From Solirubrobacteraceae bacterium (GTDB taxonomy: Bacteria > Actinomycetota > Thermoleophilia > Solirubrobacterales > Solirubrobacteraceae): DNA of 38,040 bases. Positions 16,659-24,905 of this stretch are shown here, piece after piece; the first letter of the stretch is position 1, and the number at the start of each line of letters is the position of its first letter. The stretch is from positions 1 to 38,040 of the forward strand of contig JAICYC010000023.1 of the NCBI GenBank assembly GCA_025934395.1. Direction: 5' to 3'. A program made the translations under genes and the position numbers. Below the pieces are notes generated by a model. It worked only from the letters and a program-made list of their open reading frames with translations. It made no database searches and was not told where the DNA came from.

Positions 16659-17662
16659 GCCGCCGAGGCTGGTGCGCGGCGCTTCGCGGGCCTGCCGCTC
16701 CGGGCGTGCGGCCGCGGGCGCACGAGCAGCGACGCGCCAATCGCGCCGCCGAGGTCGCCGAGCGCCGCCACCTCGACCTCGGGCGGGCGGTCGTCGGCGA
16801 ACAGGTGCGGCTGCATCGCCGCTGCGATCCGCTTCGCAACCGGCTCGCCCATCCGCACGCCCAGGCCGCCGCCGAGGATCACCGCCTCGACGTCGAGCAG
16901 GTTGACCGCCGAGGCGGCTGCCGCCGCGATCGCCTGCACTGCGCGCTCGATCATGTGCTCGGCTAGCTCGTCGCCGTGCTCCAGCGCGCGCGCCCAGATG
17001 CCGCTCGTCAGCCGGTCGCGGCCGTGCTTGTCCATCAGCTTGAACAGGTCCGTCTTGCGGCCCTTCTCCACGAGCTTGCGCACGTGCGCTTCCATCGCGC
17101 CGCGTCCCGCGTAGGCCTCCATGCAGCCCCGCCGTCCGCACGTGCAGCGCGCCCCGTCGAGCTCGACCACCATGTGGCCGATCTCGCCCGCGCCGCCGCG
17201 CCCGAGCCAGCGCTCGCCGTCGAACACCACACCGCCGCCCACCCCCGTCCCCCAGAAGACCCCCAGCATCGACGCGTAACGGCGGCCCGCACCGAGGCGC
17301 ACCTCCGCCTCGAGCGCGACCCCCACGTCGTTGCCGATCCGCACGGGCACGCCGAGCGCGCGCTGCAGGTGGTCGGCGAGCGCGAACGTGCCGTCCCAGC
17401 CGGGCAGGTTGCGCGCGCTCGTGACGCTGCCGTCGCGCACCACGCCCGGCGAGCCCGCACCCACCCCGACGAGCTCGAGCACCTCGACCCCGGCGACGTG
17501 CGCGGCGTCGCGCATCGCGGCCTCCATCTCGCGCGCGACGTGCTCGGGCCCGCCGCTCGTGGGCGTCTTGCGGCGTGCGCTCCCCAGCACCTTGTTGCGG
17601 GCGCTGACCACGAGCGCCTGGATCTTCGTGCCGCCGAGATCGATCCCGCCGTACGCGCTCAT
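16655..17662 (-). CDS. ROK-family sugar kinase, glucokinase-like
   Basis: 335 residues from ATG 17662 (MSAYGGIDLGGTKIQ). ATP-binding motif DLGGTK at 8-13, catalytic base in GND (Asp112), GTGVGGG phosphate segment, and the ROK zinc site His163 plus Cys173, Cys175, Cys180 in the CxCGxxGC motif followed by MEAYAGRGA. This pattern fits glucokinases or N-acetyl-sugar kinases rather than ROK repressors, since no N-terminal DNA-binding domain is present. Phosphorylates a hexose at O6 with ATP in the cytosol; sugar unproven. It has no sugar transporter next to it and is convergent with the Nramp gene, overlapping by four bases. Confidence 0.9.
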   Translation of the reverse strand: MSAYGGIDLGGTKIQALVVSARNKVLGSARRKTPTSGGPEHVAREMEAAMRDAAHVAGVEVLELVGVGAGSPGVVRDGSVTSARNLPGWDGTFALADHLQRALGVPVRIGNDVGVALEAEVRLGAGRRYASMLGVFWGTGVGGGVVFDGERWLGRGGAGEIGHMVVELDGARCTCGRRGCMEAYAGRGAMEAHVRKLVEKGRKTDLFKLMDKHGRDRLTSGIWARALEHGDELAEHMIERAVQAIAAAAASAVNLLDVEAVILGGGLGVRMGEPVAKRIAAAMQPHLFADDRPPEVEVAALGDLGGAIGASLLVRPRPHARSGRPAKRRAPASAA

Positions 17663-17826
17663 CCGCGCTGATGATCGCAGACGCGGTGGCTGCGTCTCAC
17701 ACGAGGATCCACCCCGCCGCGGGGCTTCTGGATCCCTCTCGGCGCTCGGGCCGTCAGACTCTGCTCGGTCCCGGGATCGGACCGCGGGGAACCCCGTCTC
17801 GGTTCGAGTCGAAAGCGAAGGAGCAG

Positions 17827-18423
17827 ATGCCCTCAACACGCACCCCCAGAACGGCCGCGAGCGCGGCGTTGGTCGCGGTGGTCCTCGCGCTCCTGCTGGC
17901 GGCGTGCGGCGGCGCCTCGAGCAAGACCACCGGCACCCGGTCGGTCCGGGCCCCGGCGGGCACCGCGGTCCCCGGACGGGCGCCCGGCGCGTTCGGAGCG
18001 CTGCTGGAGAAGCTCCGCGGATGCGTGCAGAGGAACGGGATCCAGCTGCCCGCGGGCGAGTCGGGCGCGGGTCTCGCCGCCCTGCTCCGCGGCGGGCCGC
18101 AGCACGCGCTGCCGAAGGGCGTGACCCGAGCCGAGTACGAAGGGGTTCTGAAAAAGTGCGGCGGGCTCCCGCTGCTGCGTGGCGGCACGCGCGGGTTCGG
18201 TCGCGTCCAGAGCCCCAAAGTCCAGGAAGGGCTGAGGAACTTCGCCGCGTGCATGCGCGCGGAAGGCATCAAGGTTGGCACGCCCAACACCAGCGGCAAC
18301 GGCCCGATCCTCGACACGCAGGGCCTGGACAGGAACAGCGCGAAGTTCCGTGCGGCCTCGCGCCACTGCGCGAGCAAGCTGCAGTTCGCGTTCCGCCGTG
18401 CGCCGGGGGCGCCCGGCGGCTAG
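17827..18423 (+). CDS. Lipoprotein with duplicated Cys-motif domain
   Basis: 198 residues. Start ATG 17827 follows AAGGAG at three bases. Signal peptide with lipobox LLAAC, so exported and lipid-anchored. The mature part contains two related segments: LRGCVQRNGIQLP (about residues 60-72) and NFAACMRAEGIKV (about 137-149), each followed some 40-50 residues later by a second Cys (KKCGG; RHCASKL). The second matches a common actinobacterial lipoprotein pattern with a Cys-Met-Arg...Gly core, often near efflux transporters; the first is a diverged copy. Function unknown. It stands alone, ending four bases before the convergent transglycosylase stop. Confidence 0.75.
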   Translation: MPSTRTPRTAASAALVAVVLALLLAACGGASSKTTGTRSVRAPAGTAVPGRAPGAFGALLEKLRGCVQRNGIQLPAGESGAGLAALLRGGPQHALPKGVTRAEYEGVLKKCGGLPLLRGGTRGFGRVQSPKVQEGLRNFAACMRAEGIKVGTPNTSGNGPILDTQGLDRNSAKFRAASRHCASKLQFAFRRAPGAPGG

Positions 18424-18427
18424 GCGC

Positions 18428-20959
18428 TCAGCGGCCCTTGGGTTTCGGGTCGGGGATCGCCGCGGAGGTCGGCTTGTGCGCGACCTTCGGCGCGGGGAGC
18501 GCTGCGACGCGCTGGATCAGCTGTTCCCACTGGGAGGCGCTGAGCGAGGGCACCGCGACGGCCGGTGCGCCTGCGACCTTGCCGGACTTCGCCGAGTGCG
18601 CCGAGGAGCCCGCGGCTGCGGGCGCGAGCACGGCGGGGGCGAACTCGAGCCGGATCCGGTTCCAGTAGCCGCGCGCGGAGTGCGTGCTCGCCGCGCCGGG
18701 GTAGCGCATCAGGCTCGAGATCGACTGGGGCTGAAATTCGGCGGGCAGCGTGAGCAGCGTGCGGATCGCGAGATCGGTGACCGAGCCGGCGCCCTGGTGG
18801 CCCGCGATCGGCGTGCCGTTGATCGCGGAGATCTCGACCGCGTTGCCGCGGAACGCCGCCGACACGGCGCCGGTGTGCGTGACGGGGCTCTGCCCGCAGT
18901 GCAGCGCCGTGACCGTGGGGCGCAGGCCCGTGCGCGAGAGGAACGCGAGCACCGCCAGGACCCGCCGGTTGACAGCGCCGGAGGCGATGTCGTGGCGGCC
19001 ACATGCGTACACGGTGATGCCCGGGTCCGAGAGGACCGTGCGCTGCAGCTCGGCCTTCGAGAGCAGGAACACGTCGGATGCGGTGGCGCCGAGCAGCGCG
19101 TCTTCGGCGCGCGCGCCCTGGGGCTTCAGCGCGCTCTGCAGCTGCGCCCAGTTGGCGAGCACGGTCCCGGGGTCGATCGTGCCGGCGTCACCCGCGGGCC
19201 GGATCGCGAAGCGCAGATGCCCCGCACGGTGGCTCGAGTCCGTCGTGACGGTCCCGAGCACGGTGCCCGCGGAGACCACCGCGCCCTTCTTCAGCGGATG
19301 GCGGTGGGCGACCTTCGCCAGCCGTGCGCTCGACGCCCGGTGGACCTTCGCCGCCGCAACCGCGTCGGGGTTGCCGGGGTGCGCGAACAGGCGCACCTTG
19401 CCGGCCACGGGGCCTTCGGGGGTTTCGACCGACGCGCTCCCCTGGCCTGCGGTGTGGTGGCGCTTCGCGGGCCTGCGCACCTGAAGCGTCACCGGTGCCT
19501 GGGCGCCCGCGCTCGCCGCGCTCGAGGGCGCGGGATCGTGGTGGGCGGCAACTTCCACGAGCGGCGTGAGCTTGCGTGCCTGGCTCTTCGGCAGCGCGTA
19601 GGTGGGCGCGATGCTTCCGAGACCCGCGTAGGTGAACACGTCGCCGTACACGTCGCGCAGCATCACGTAGCGGCCGAGCCTGCGCGAGGCGCCGATCTGC
19701 GTGACGCGTCCGCTCTGGACAGCGACCACACGCGCCCCGGGGACGGTGGTGAGGGCGTCGAAGCGCGTGGGCGCGGCGGGCGCTCTGGCCGCCGCCGCGA
19801 TCGCGGGGGCGAGCGCGGCGCTGGCGCCCGGAGCCTGCTGGGTCGCGGTCCCGGCCGTCCCGGCGGCTTCGGTCGCGGGGGTGGCGCCCGCGGTGGCGCT
19901 CTGCGTGGCGGCGCGCGGACTCGCCGGCACGGGCAGCGGGACCCACGCCACGTGGTGCCCGCTCACCGGCAGACGACCGTCGACGAGCCCCGTCAAGGTC
20001 GCGATCACCGACCGCGGGTAGGTCGAGATCAGCTTCGCGCGGAGCAGCACCGAGTCGACGTATTCCTGCGAGTGGTTGTAGGCGAGGATCGCCGCCTCGA
20101 GGTTGCTCGCAGCGCCTGCCGCGCGCAGGTAGCGCGCGGCGGCGAAGATCGCGTCGACGGGGTTGTACGGGTCCGCGTAGCCCGCGTCGAGCGCGTCCAC
20201 GCCGTACTGCAGCCACGTGGCGGGCATGAACTGCATCCAGCCGACCGCCCCCGCGCTCGACACCGACAGGTCGGTGCCGTAGTCGGTCTCGATTTCGTTC
20301 ACCGCCGCGAGGATCTGCCAGGGCACGCCGTACTGGGTCGCAGCAGCCTTGTAGATCGGCAGCAGGAACAGCGGGATCCGGTAGAAGCCGAGCGCCTGGA
20401 CGGACGCGGCGGAGCTCGCGAGGGCATTCGCCTGCGCCGCGATCAGCTGCGGTGAGAGCGCGACGTTGTTGGCGCCCTGGTTCTTGTTCTTGTTCTTGTT
20501 CTGTGCGCCCACCTGCCGGCCGGTCTTGGTTTCGGTCTTCGACGCGGAGGGCGCGCTCGCCGACATCCGCTGGTGGCGGCGGAGCACGATCGAGGGCGCA
20601 ACGGTCGGCGCGGCGGGGGTGGTCGTGGGTCCGGTGGGCGCCGGGGCGGCGGCCGCCGGCGCGGTGGCAGCCGGCGTGGTCGCCGCGGGGGTCGTCGCCG
20701 CGGGGGTCGTCCCCGTGGGCGTGGTGGCCGTCGGGGTGGTGCTCGTCGGCGTCGTCGTCGTGGTGCTCGTCGGCGGCGGCGTTTCCGATTCGGTCGTGCC
20801 GGTGGTGGTCGTGCCTTCGGTCGCGGGCTGCGCCCCTCCGGCGCCGTAGGCGAGCTCTGTGGCCGGAGCGCCGAGGCTCGCAGCGGTGAGCCCCCCGCCC
20901 GCGAGCGCGGCCAGGACTGCGCGCAGGGCGCGCGCGCGTGCGGCGCTCATCGGCGGCAT
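18428..20959 (-). CDS. Secreted lytic transglycosylase with two degenerate peptidase-like domains
   Basis: 843 residues from ATG 20959; ATG 20950 is also possible. Order: signal peptide (about 4-35), a Thr/Pro/Ala-rich linker (45-125), an Asn-Lys repeat, then an MltB/SLT-type transglycosylase domain (about 192-305) with catalytic Glu224 in NEIETDYG and the motif GAVGWMQFMPATW. Then come an M23/LytM-like region split by an insert (408-445 and 563-600) and an M15/VanY-like domain (about 648-773) held by Cys653 and Cys688. The M23 ligands are lost (YAGL for YAHL, HLRF for HLHF), and so are M15 ones (AFRGNAVEI for a His...Asp pattern, WNRIRLEF). It cleaves peptidoglycan glycan strands by family; the rest probably bind wall. 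Confidence 0.82.
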   Translation of the reverse strand: MPPMSAARARALRAVLAALAGGGLTAASLGAPATELAYGAGGAQPATEGTTTTGTTESETPPPTSTTTTTPTSTTPTATTPTGTTPAATTPAATTPAATAPAAAAPAPTGPTTTPAAPTVAPSIVLRRHQRMSASAPSASKTETKTGRQVGAQNKNKNKNQGANNVALSPQLIAAQANALASSAASVQALGFYRIPLFLLPIYKAAATQYGVPWQILAAVNEIETDYGTDLSVSSAGAVGWMQFMPATWLQYGVDALDAGYADPYNPVDAIFAAARYLRAAGAASNLEAAILAYNHSQEYVDSVLLRAKLISTYPRSVIATLTGLVDGRLPVSGHHVAWVPLPVPASPRAATQSATAGATPATEAAGTAGTATQQAPGASAALAPAIAAAARAPAAPTRFDALTTVPGARVVAVQSGRVTQIGASRRLGRYVMLRDVYGDVFTYAGLGSIAPTYALPKSQARKLTPLVEVAAHHDPAPSSAASAGAQAPVTLQVRRPAKRHHTAGQGSASVETPEGPVAGKVRLFAHPGNPDAVAAAKVHRASSARLAKVAHRHPLKKGAVVSAGTVLGTVTTDSSHRAGHLRFAIRPAGDAGTIDPGTVLANWAQLQSALKPQGARAEDALLGATASDVFLLSKAELQRTVLSDPGITVYACGRHDIASGAVNRRVLAVLAFLSRTGLRPTVTALHCGQSPVTHTGAVSAAFRGNAVEISAINGTPIAGHQGAGSVTDLAIRTLLTLPAEFQPQSISSLMRYPGAASTHSARGYWNRIRLEFAPAVLAPAAAGSSAHSAKSGKVAGAPAVAVPSLSASQWEQLIQRVAALPAPKVAHKPTSAAIPDPKPKGR
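20481..20503. repeat. 6-bp tandem repeat coding Asn-Lys
   Basis: Three and a half copies of TTCTTG, giving the NKNKNKN stretch of the transglycosylase linker. Slippage-prone; length variation would keep the frame. Confidence 0.85.
20585..20827. repeat. Thr/Pro/Ala low-complexity linker DNA
   Basis: Imperfect short repeats (for example GCCGCGGGGGTCGTC twice near 20681-20710) encode a TTPAATTPAA-type linker. It probably spans the wall or carries O-linked sugars; the latter is inference. Confidence 0.7.
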
Positions 20960-21064
20960 TCGGTGGTGCTCGTCATGTCGGGGGTGATCCCATTTCGTCG
21001 TGGTCGGCAGCATGCCCACAAACGCGGGATACGCCCACCGGAAGTCATATCGGCAGACAAACAA

Positions 21065-21081
21065 GAATCCGTAAAGGATTC
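21065..21081. promoter_or_regulatory. Perfect inverted repeat upstream of the transglycosylase
   Basis: GAATCC - GTAAA - GGATTC, about 106 bases upstream of the transglycosylase start. Short loop suggests an RNA hairpin or a protein-binding dyad. Confidence 0.4.
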
Positions 21082-21253
21082 GTAATCACGCCAGCAAGCG
21101 CGTCGGACGCCTGTCCGTGACGCCCTGAGAACAGGGAAGGTAACCGCATTTCCGGAGGAATGTCGCATTTGGACGGTTCGGCCAGATGCGGGCCTGTTCC
21201 TCCCCTTCGCGCGCGTCATCCCCGCTCCTTCAGCGTCCATGCGGGCGAGACGC

Positions 21254-21259
21254 TACCCT
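21254..21259 (+). promoter_or_regulatory. -10 element of secG
   Basis: TACCCT ends seven bases before ATG 21267; no ribosome site lies between, so the mRNA is probably leaderless. Confidence 0.45.
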
Positions 21260-21266
21260 CCTGCGC

Positions 21267-21500
21267 ATGGAAACGGTGCTGTCGACCCTCCAGGTCGTGA
21301 TCTCGGTGATCGTGGTGTTCCTGGTGCTGATGCACTCGGGCAAGGACTCGGGGCTGTCGGGCGCGTTCGGTGTCGGCAGCGGCCAGGGTCCCCTCGGCGG
21401 CGGCTCGATGGTCGAGCGCAACCTGAATCGCTGGACGATCTTCTTCGCGGTCCTGTTCTTCGTGAACGCGATCATCCTGCTGAAGCGCCCCTGGGCCTGA
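21267..21500 (+). CDS. secG: Preprotein translocase subunit SecG
   Basis: 77-residue membrane subunit of the SecYEG channel that aids SecA-driven export. Two transmembrane helices (about 4-22 and 52-70) flank the characteristic Gly/Ser-rich cytoplasmic loop (GKDSGLSGAFGVGSGQGPLGGG). The length is typical. ATG 21267 is chosen because it starts the first helix directly and has a -10 hexamer seven bases upstream. It is a single gene, convergent with the cytochrome c maturation genes, with four bases between stop codons. Confidence 0.9.
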   Translation: METVLSTLQVVISVIVVFLVLMHSGKDSGLSGAFGVGSGQGPLGGGSMVERNLNRWTIFFAVLFFVNAIILLKRPWA

Positions 21501-21504
21501 GGAC

Positions 21505-21816
21505 TCAGGCGCTCCGCCCCGCTTCGGCTTCGGCGCGCTCGATCCGGTCGAGGATCTCGATCGCCTCCGCGCGCAGTCCCGCGTCGACCGCTTCGTAGTC
21601 CTCGCGCGAGAGCTTGCCCGTGCGGTAGTCGAGCTCGGCGTCGCGGATCTCCTGGTACTTCGCCTCGCGCGCCGCCGCGAGGTCGGCGGCGAGCGGAGCC
21701 TGCGGCACCTGCTCGTCGTGCTCCGGGACTGCTGGCCGCCTGCGCAGCGGCGCGCTCACGATCGCGACGACGATCGCCAGCAACGCGAGGATCAGCACGA
21801 ACACCACGACGTTCAC
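21505..21816 (-). CDS. CcmI-like small membrane protein of the cytochrome c cluster
   Basis: 103 residues. One N-terminal transmembrane helix (VVVFVLILALLAIVVAIVSAPL), then a charged soluble part with KYQEIRDAELDYRTGKLSREDYEAVDAGLRAEAIEIL. This matches the N-terminal part of CcmI/CycH proteins, where such a helix-rich segment follows the anchor; the TPR domain is absent. The family helps present apocytochrome to the CcmF ligation complex. It starts at GTG 21816 with GGAGCGCAG upstream, 21 bases after the ccmF stop, so it is probably in one operon. Identity is inferred from both pattern and position. Confidence 0.65.
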   Translation of the reverse strand: MNVVVFVLILALLAIVVAIVSAPLRRRPAVPEHDEQVPQAPLAADLAAAREAKYQEIRDAELDYRTGKLSREDYEAVDAGLRAEAIEILDRIERAEAEAGRSA

Positions 21817-21837
21817 CTGCGCTCCCGCGCGTGTCGC

Positions 21838-24000
21838 TCAGGCGCGTGCGAGCGCGCGCTCGGCGCGGGCGCGCGCACGCGCGGCGACACGGCGGCGTGC
21901 GGTGCTCGGCACGGGCCACACCGCGATCAGGCCGCCGCCGAACACGATCAGCCCGCCGATCCAGATCCACATCACCAGCGGCGAGACGATGAAGTGGAAC
22001 TGCGCCGTGGGCGAGCTCTTCAGGTAGACGCGCGCGAGGTAGCCGAGCGCGACGAGCGTGGCTTCGCCGGTGAGGTTGGCGTTGCCCGCCCTGATGATCC
22101 GTTGCAGTGCGGGCGCTTCGATGTTGGGCGCGATCGCGCTCCACACGTCGCGCGTGACCCCGCCGTCCATGCTCACGTGGCTCACCGGCTGCCCGCCGAT
22201 CAGGCTCCCGACCGTGCCCTGCGTGGGGTCCTGGGAGGCGTAGAAGCCCTCGCTGGGCTGCAGGGTGGCGACGTGGCGCCCGTTCTTCGTGACGTCGACT
22301 TCGGCGCCGAGCGCGAGCGTCGAGCCCGTGTGCGCGCGGTCGTACTGCGGCGTCACCGATGCGGTCGGGCGCACGTAGCGCACGGTGTAGGCCCCCACCC
22401 GCGTCGACTGGCCGGGCGAGAGCGACGGCTCGGAGGCGTGCTGGAAGGAGGAGGACGCGGCGACGCCGATGAACAGCACCGCCATCCCCACGTGCACGAC
22501 ATAGCCGCCGTAGCGGCGGCGGTTGCGCCTCACCAGCGCGAGCAGCGCACGCGGCGCGGACTCGTCCGCGATCGCGCGGCGCACCCGCGTGCCGCGCACG
22601 AACTCCTGCGCCACGCTGCCGAGCACGAACGCCGCGCAGCAGAACATCGCGAGGGCGAAGGGCTTGCGATCGACGCCCACCGCCAGCAGCACGACGAGCG
22701 CGGTCGCCGCCGCGCCGAGCGGCGCGAGGAAGTTGCGCCGCGCGTTCGCGAGCGTCGCCCGGCGCCATGCGATCACCGGCCCGATCCCGCTCAGCAGCAC
22801 GAGCACGAGCGCCAGCGGCACCGTGTAGCGGTCGAACCACGGCGGGCCCACGGACGATTCCTGCCCGGTGAGGGCCTCGGAGATGAGCGGGAAGTACGTG
22901 CCCCAGAAGATCACGAAGCAGAGGCCCACGAGCACGAGGTTGTTGGCGATGAACATCGACTCGCGCGAGAGCAGCGAGTCGAGCCGGTGCTCGGAGCGCA
23001 GCATGTCGCGGCGCGAGACGACCAGGTAGATCGAGCCCGCGATCAGGATCCCGATCAGCGTGACGAACGGGACGCCGAGCGTCGCTCCCCCGAACGCGTG
23101 GATCGAGTTGAGCACGCCGCTGCGCACGAGGAACGTGCCCATCACCGCGAGCGTGCCGGTGGCGAGCACGAGGCTCACGTTCCACACCTTCAGCATCCCG
23201 CGTTTCTCCTGGATCATCAGCGAGTGCAGGAACGCGGTGCCGGTGAGCCACGGCATCAGCGACGCGTTCTCGACGGCGTCCCAGCCCCAGTAGCCCCCCC
23301 ACCCGAGCTCGGAGTAGGACCAGCGAGCGCCGAGCAGGATGCCCACGCCGAGGAACAGCCACGCCGCGAAGGCGAAGCGCCGGATCGCTTTGATCCAGTC
23401 GGCGTCCACGCGCCGCGCGAGCAGCGCGCCGACGCCGAACGCGAACGGGATCGTGCACAGCGTGTACCCCGAGTACAGCATCGGGGGGTGGATCATCATC
23501 GTGGGGAACCGCAGCAGCGGGTCGAGCCCCACGCCTTCCGCGGGTGCCGGGTGCGTGGTCGCGAACGGGTTGGCGTAGAAGATCATCAGGCCCACGAAGA
23601 AGCCGCCGAACCCGAGCAGCACCGCCGTGGCGTACGCGGCCACGTCGCGCATCCGCTTGCGCGTGAGGAACAGCGCGAGGCTCGACCACAGCGACAGCAG
23701 CCAGGCCCACAGCAGCAGGGAGCCTTCCTGCGAGGACCACACGGCGGCCGCCTTGTAGAAGCCCGGGGTGGTGCGGCTGGAGGTGTCCGCGACGGTGTTG
23801 AAGGCGAAGTCGCTGCGCAGGAACGCGAGCTCGAGCACGGCGAAGGCCACGGTGAGGATCGCGGCGAGCGCGTACACCGCGCGGCGGCCCGATTCGCTGA
23901 ACTCCACGCGCCCGCTGCGCACGCCGTAGAGCGACGCGCCGATCCCGTACGCGCACACCCCGAGCGCGAGCAGCAGGCACGCGAAGCCGAGGCTCGCCAT
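21838..24000 (-). CDS. ccmF: Cytochrome c haem lyase subunit CcmF
   Basis: 720-residue polytopic membrane protein that ligates haem from CcmE to CxxCH motifs of apocytochromes outside the membrane. About fifteen hydrophobic segments. The haem-handling WWD domain reads ELGWGGYWGWDAVENASLMPWL. Flanking conserved parts are seen: WSSQEGSLLLWAWLLSLWSS, FPTMMIHPPMLYSGY with His, GTFLVRSGVLNSIHAF, and the later segment RRRYGGYVVHVGMAVLFIGV with His. The length is slightly above proteobacterial CcmF. It lies 39 bases downstream of ccmE. System I is less common in actinobacteria than System II, so this is a useful taxonomic marker. Confidence 0.95.
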   Translation of the reverse strand: MASLGFACLLLALGVCAYGIGASLYGVRSGRVEFSESGRRAVYALAAILTVAFAVLELAFLRSDFAFNTVADTSSRTTPGFYKAAAVWSSQEGSLLLWAWLLSLWSSLALFLTRKRMRDVAAYATAVLLGFGGFFVGLMIFYANPFATTHPAPAEGVGLDPLLRFPTMMIHPPMLYSGYTLCTIPFAFGVGALLARRVDADWIKAIRRFAFAAWLFLGVGILLGARWSYSELGWGGYWGWDAVENASLMPWLTGTAFLHSLMIQEKRGMLKVWNVSLVLATGTLAVMGTFLVRSGVLNSIHAFGGATLGVPFVTLIGILIAGSIYLVVSRRDMLRSEHRLDSLLSRESMFIANNLVLVGLCFVIFWGTYFPLISEALTGQESSVGPPWFDRYTVPLALVLVLLSGIGPVIAWRRATLANARRNFLAPLGAAATALVVLLAVGVDRKPFALAMFCCAAFVLGSVAQEFVRGTRVRRAIADESAPRALLALVRRNRRRYGGYVVHVGMAVLFIGVAASSSFQHASEPSLSPGQSTRVGAYTVRYVRPTASVTPQYDRAHTGSTLALGAEVDVTKNGRHVATLQPSEGFYASQDPTQGTVGSLIGGQPVSHVSMDGGVTRDVWSAIAPNIEAPALQRIIRAGNANLTGEATLVALGYLARVYLKSSPTAQFHFIVSPLVMWIWIGGLIVFGGGLIAVWPVPSTARRRVAARARARAERALARA

Positions 24001-24039
24001 CGGGCTAGCCCGCGCGCAGCGCCGGGAGCTGCTGGCCGG

Positions 24040-24456
24040 TCACGAGCTCTGGTTCTCGCCGGCCGGGGCCGTCTTGTACTTGGATGGGCACTTCGTGATC
24101 AGCGAGTTGCGTTCCCCCACGTATGCCGACCCCTGCTTCTGCACGGTCACGATCACCTCGCGCCCTTCCCGGAACGGATCGGGCACCGTCCCGGTGTAGG
24201 AGAGCGGGATCGTCGTCCCGCCCGCCCGGTCCTGCACGCTGAAGTGCAGGATCTCGCCCGCGCGGTGGACGGACCCGCGCGCCACGGTGCCGGTGACCTG
24301 GTAGCTGCGTCCCGGCTGGGCCTGGCGCACGAGCTGGGTCGGCGACAGGGCGGGGCTGGCCGCGCTGAAGCTCGTGTAGATCAGCGCGCTGGCCAGAATC
24401 ACCGCCGCGCTGAGGGCCACGACGAGGCGCACGGTTCGCTTGCGTGCGGGGGTCAT
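24040..24456 (-). CDS. ccmE: Cytochrome c maturation haem chaperone CcmE, Cys-type
   Basis: 138 residues. N-terminal membrane anchor (about 8-30) and an OB-fold exported domain with RSYQVTGTVARGSV, ILHFSVQDRAGG, IPLSYTGTVPDPFREG and EVIVTVQKQGSAYVGER. It carries haem covalently from CcmC to CcmF. Classical CcmE attaches haem through His in HxxxY. Here the equivalent place is CPSKY (CxxxY), the Cys variant known from some sulfate reducers and archaea. It begins the operon ccmE-ccmF-ccmI-like. A GATACT hexamer nine bases before ATG 24456 hints at a near-leaderless start. ccmA, B and C are not in the window. Confidence 0.9.
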   Translation of the reverse strand: MTPARKRTVRLVVALSAAVILASALIYTSFSAASPALSPTQLVRQAQPGRSYQVTGTVARGSVHRAGEILHFSVQDRAGGTTIPLSYTGTVPDPFREGREVIVTVQKQGSAYVGERNSLITKCPSKYKTAPAGENQSS

Positions 24457-24556
24457 CCGCCCCCAAGTATCTCAGACTCGCGTGTGCCCCCCGCCGGTGT
24501 CGCGACGCCCGAGAACACCGGCTCGGAGGCCCTGGACTAGAACATGCGAGGAAAAC

Positions 24557-24578
24557 AAAGGTGCATCACGAAACCTTT
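24557..24578. promoter_or_regulatory. Inverted repeat upstream of the small zinc-ribbon gene
   Basis: AAAGGT - 10 bases - ACCTTT, perfect arms, in an AT-richer patch 33 bases before ATG 24612. Possible operator or mRNA hairpin. Confidence 0.35.
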
Positions 24579-24611
24579 TGGCGTGCGTGACGTTGTAGGA
24601 GGTAGACGACG

Positions 24612-24902
24612 ATGACCGGCAACCTCCTCCACCCCCTTCGCACGCCCCGCCGGATCGGCAGAGCGGCCCGCCGCCGCGAGGACCGCCGCCACGCGGCCCG
24701 CCACGGCGCCCAGTCGGCCGCGTCGCGGGCGCACGTGCCCGCGACGCACGTGCCGCAGCTCGACGCCGCCGTCGAGCGCGTCCGCCGCGCGGGCGGGCCG
24801 ATCGACCACGCCTCCTACGACTGCGAGTGCGGGTACCGGTTCAGCGCGTCGGTCTCCACGACGGTCAGCTGCCCGCACTGCGGGATCGACCAGGCCTGGT
24901 AG
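24612..24902 (+). CDS. Small zinc-ribbon protein, 96 residues
   Basis: Basic Arg/His-rich N-terminal half (RRIGRAARRREDRRHAAR) that may bind nucleic acid, followed by a compact C-terminal zinc ribbon with CECG ... CPHCG (about residues 70-92). A good ribosome site (TAGGAGG) lies nine bases upstream of ATG 24612. It ends three bases before the stop of the convergent LysR gene. No known family recognised. Codon use is normal. A regulatory or RNA-binding role is inference from charge and the ribbon only. Confidence 0.65.
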   Translation: MTGNLLHPLRTPRRIGRAARRREDRRHAARHGAQSAASRAHVPATHVPQLDAAVERVRRAGGPIDHASYDCECGYRFSASVSTTVSCPHCGIDQAW

Positions 24903-24905
24903 CGA

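Larger units (their letters stand above)
20960..21266. other. 307-base divergent spacer between transglycosylase and secG
   Basis: No convincing gene on either strand. It holds the secG -10 at its right end, a 6-bp perfect hairpin at 21065-21081, and a less G+C-rich stretch (20985-21100) with two direct copies each of GCCCAC and CGGCAG. The minus-strand part would be a 5' leader of the transglycosylase. In Gram-positive bacteria wall hydrolase genes are often under c-di-AMP riboswitches; I could not fit that fold here. Confidence 0.5.

Noticed and set aside
20585-20827. CRISPR-like short repeats
   Set aside because: Imperfect repeats without spacers; they code a Thr/Pro/Ala linker in frame.
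20960-21266. c-di-AMP riboswitch upstream of the wall hydrolase
   Set aside because: Position would suit one, but I could not align the conserved core or paired elements; a covariance-model search (Rfam ydaO-yuaA) would decide.
21718-24540. A 940-codon open plus-strand frame opposite ccmF and ccmE
   Set aside because: Arg/His/Ala/Glu-rich translation typical of antisense frames in G+C-rich DNA; ccmF and ccmE are unmistakable on the other strand.
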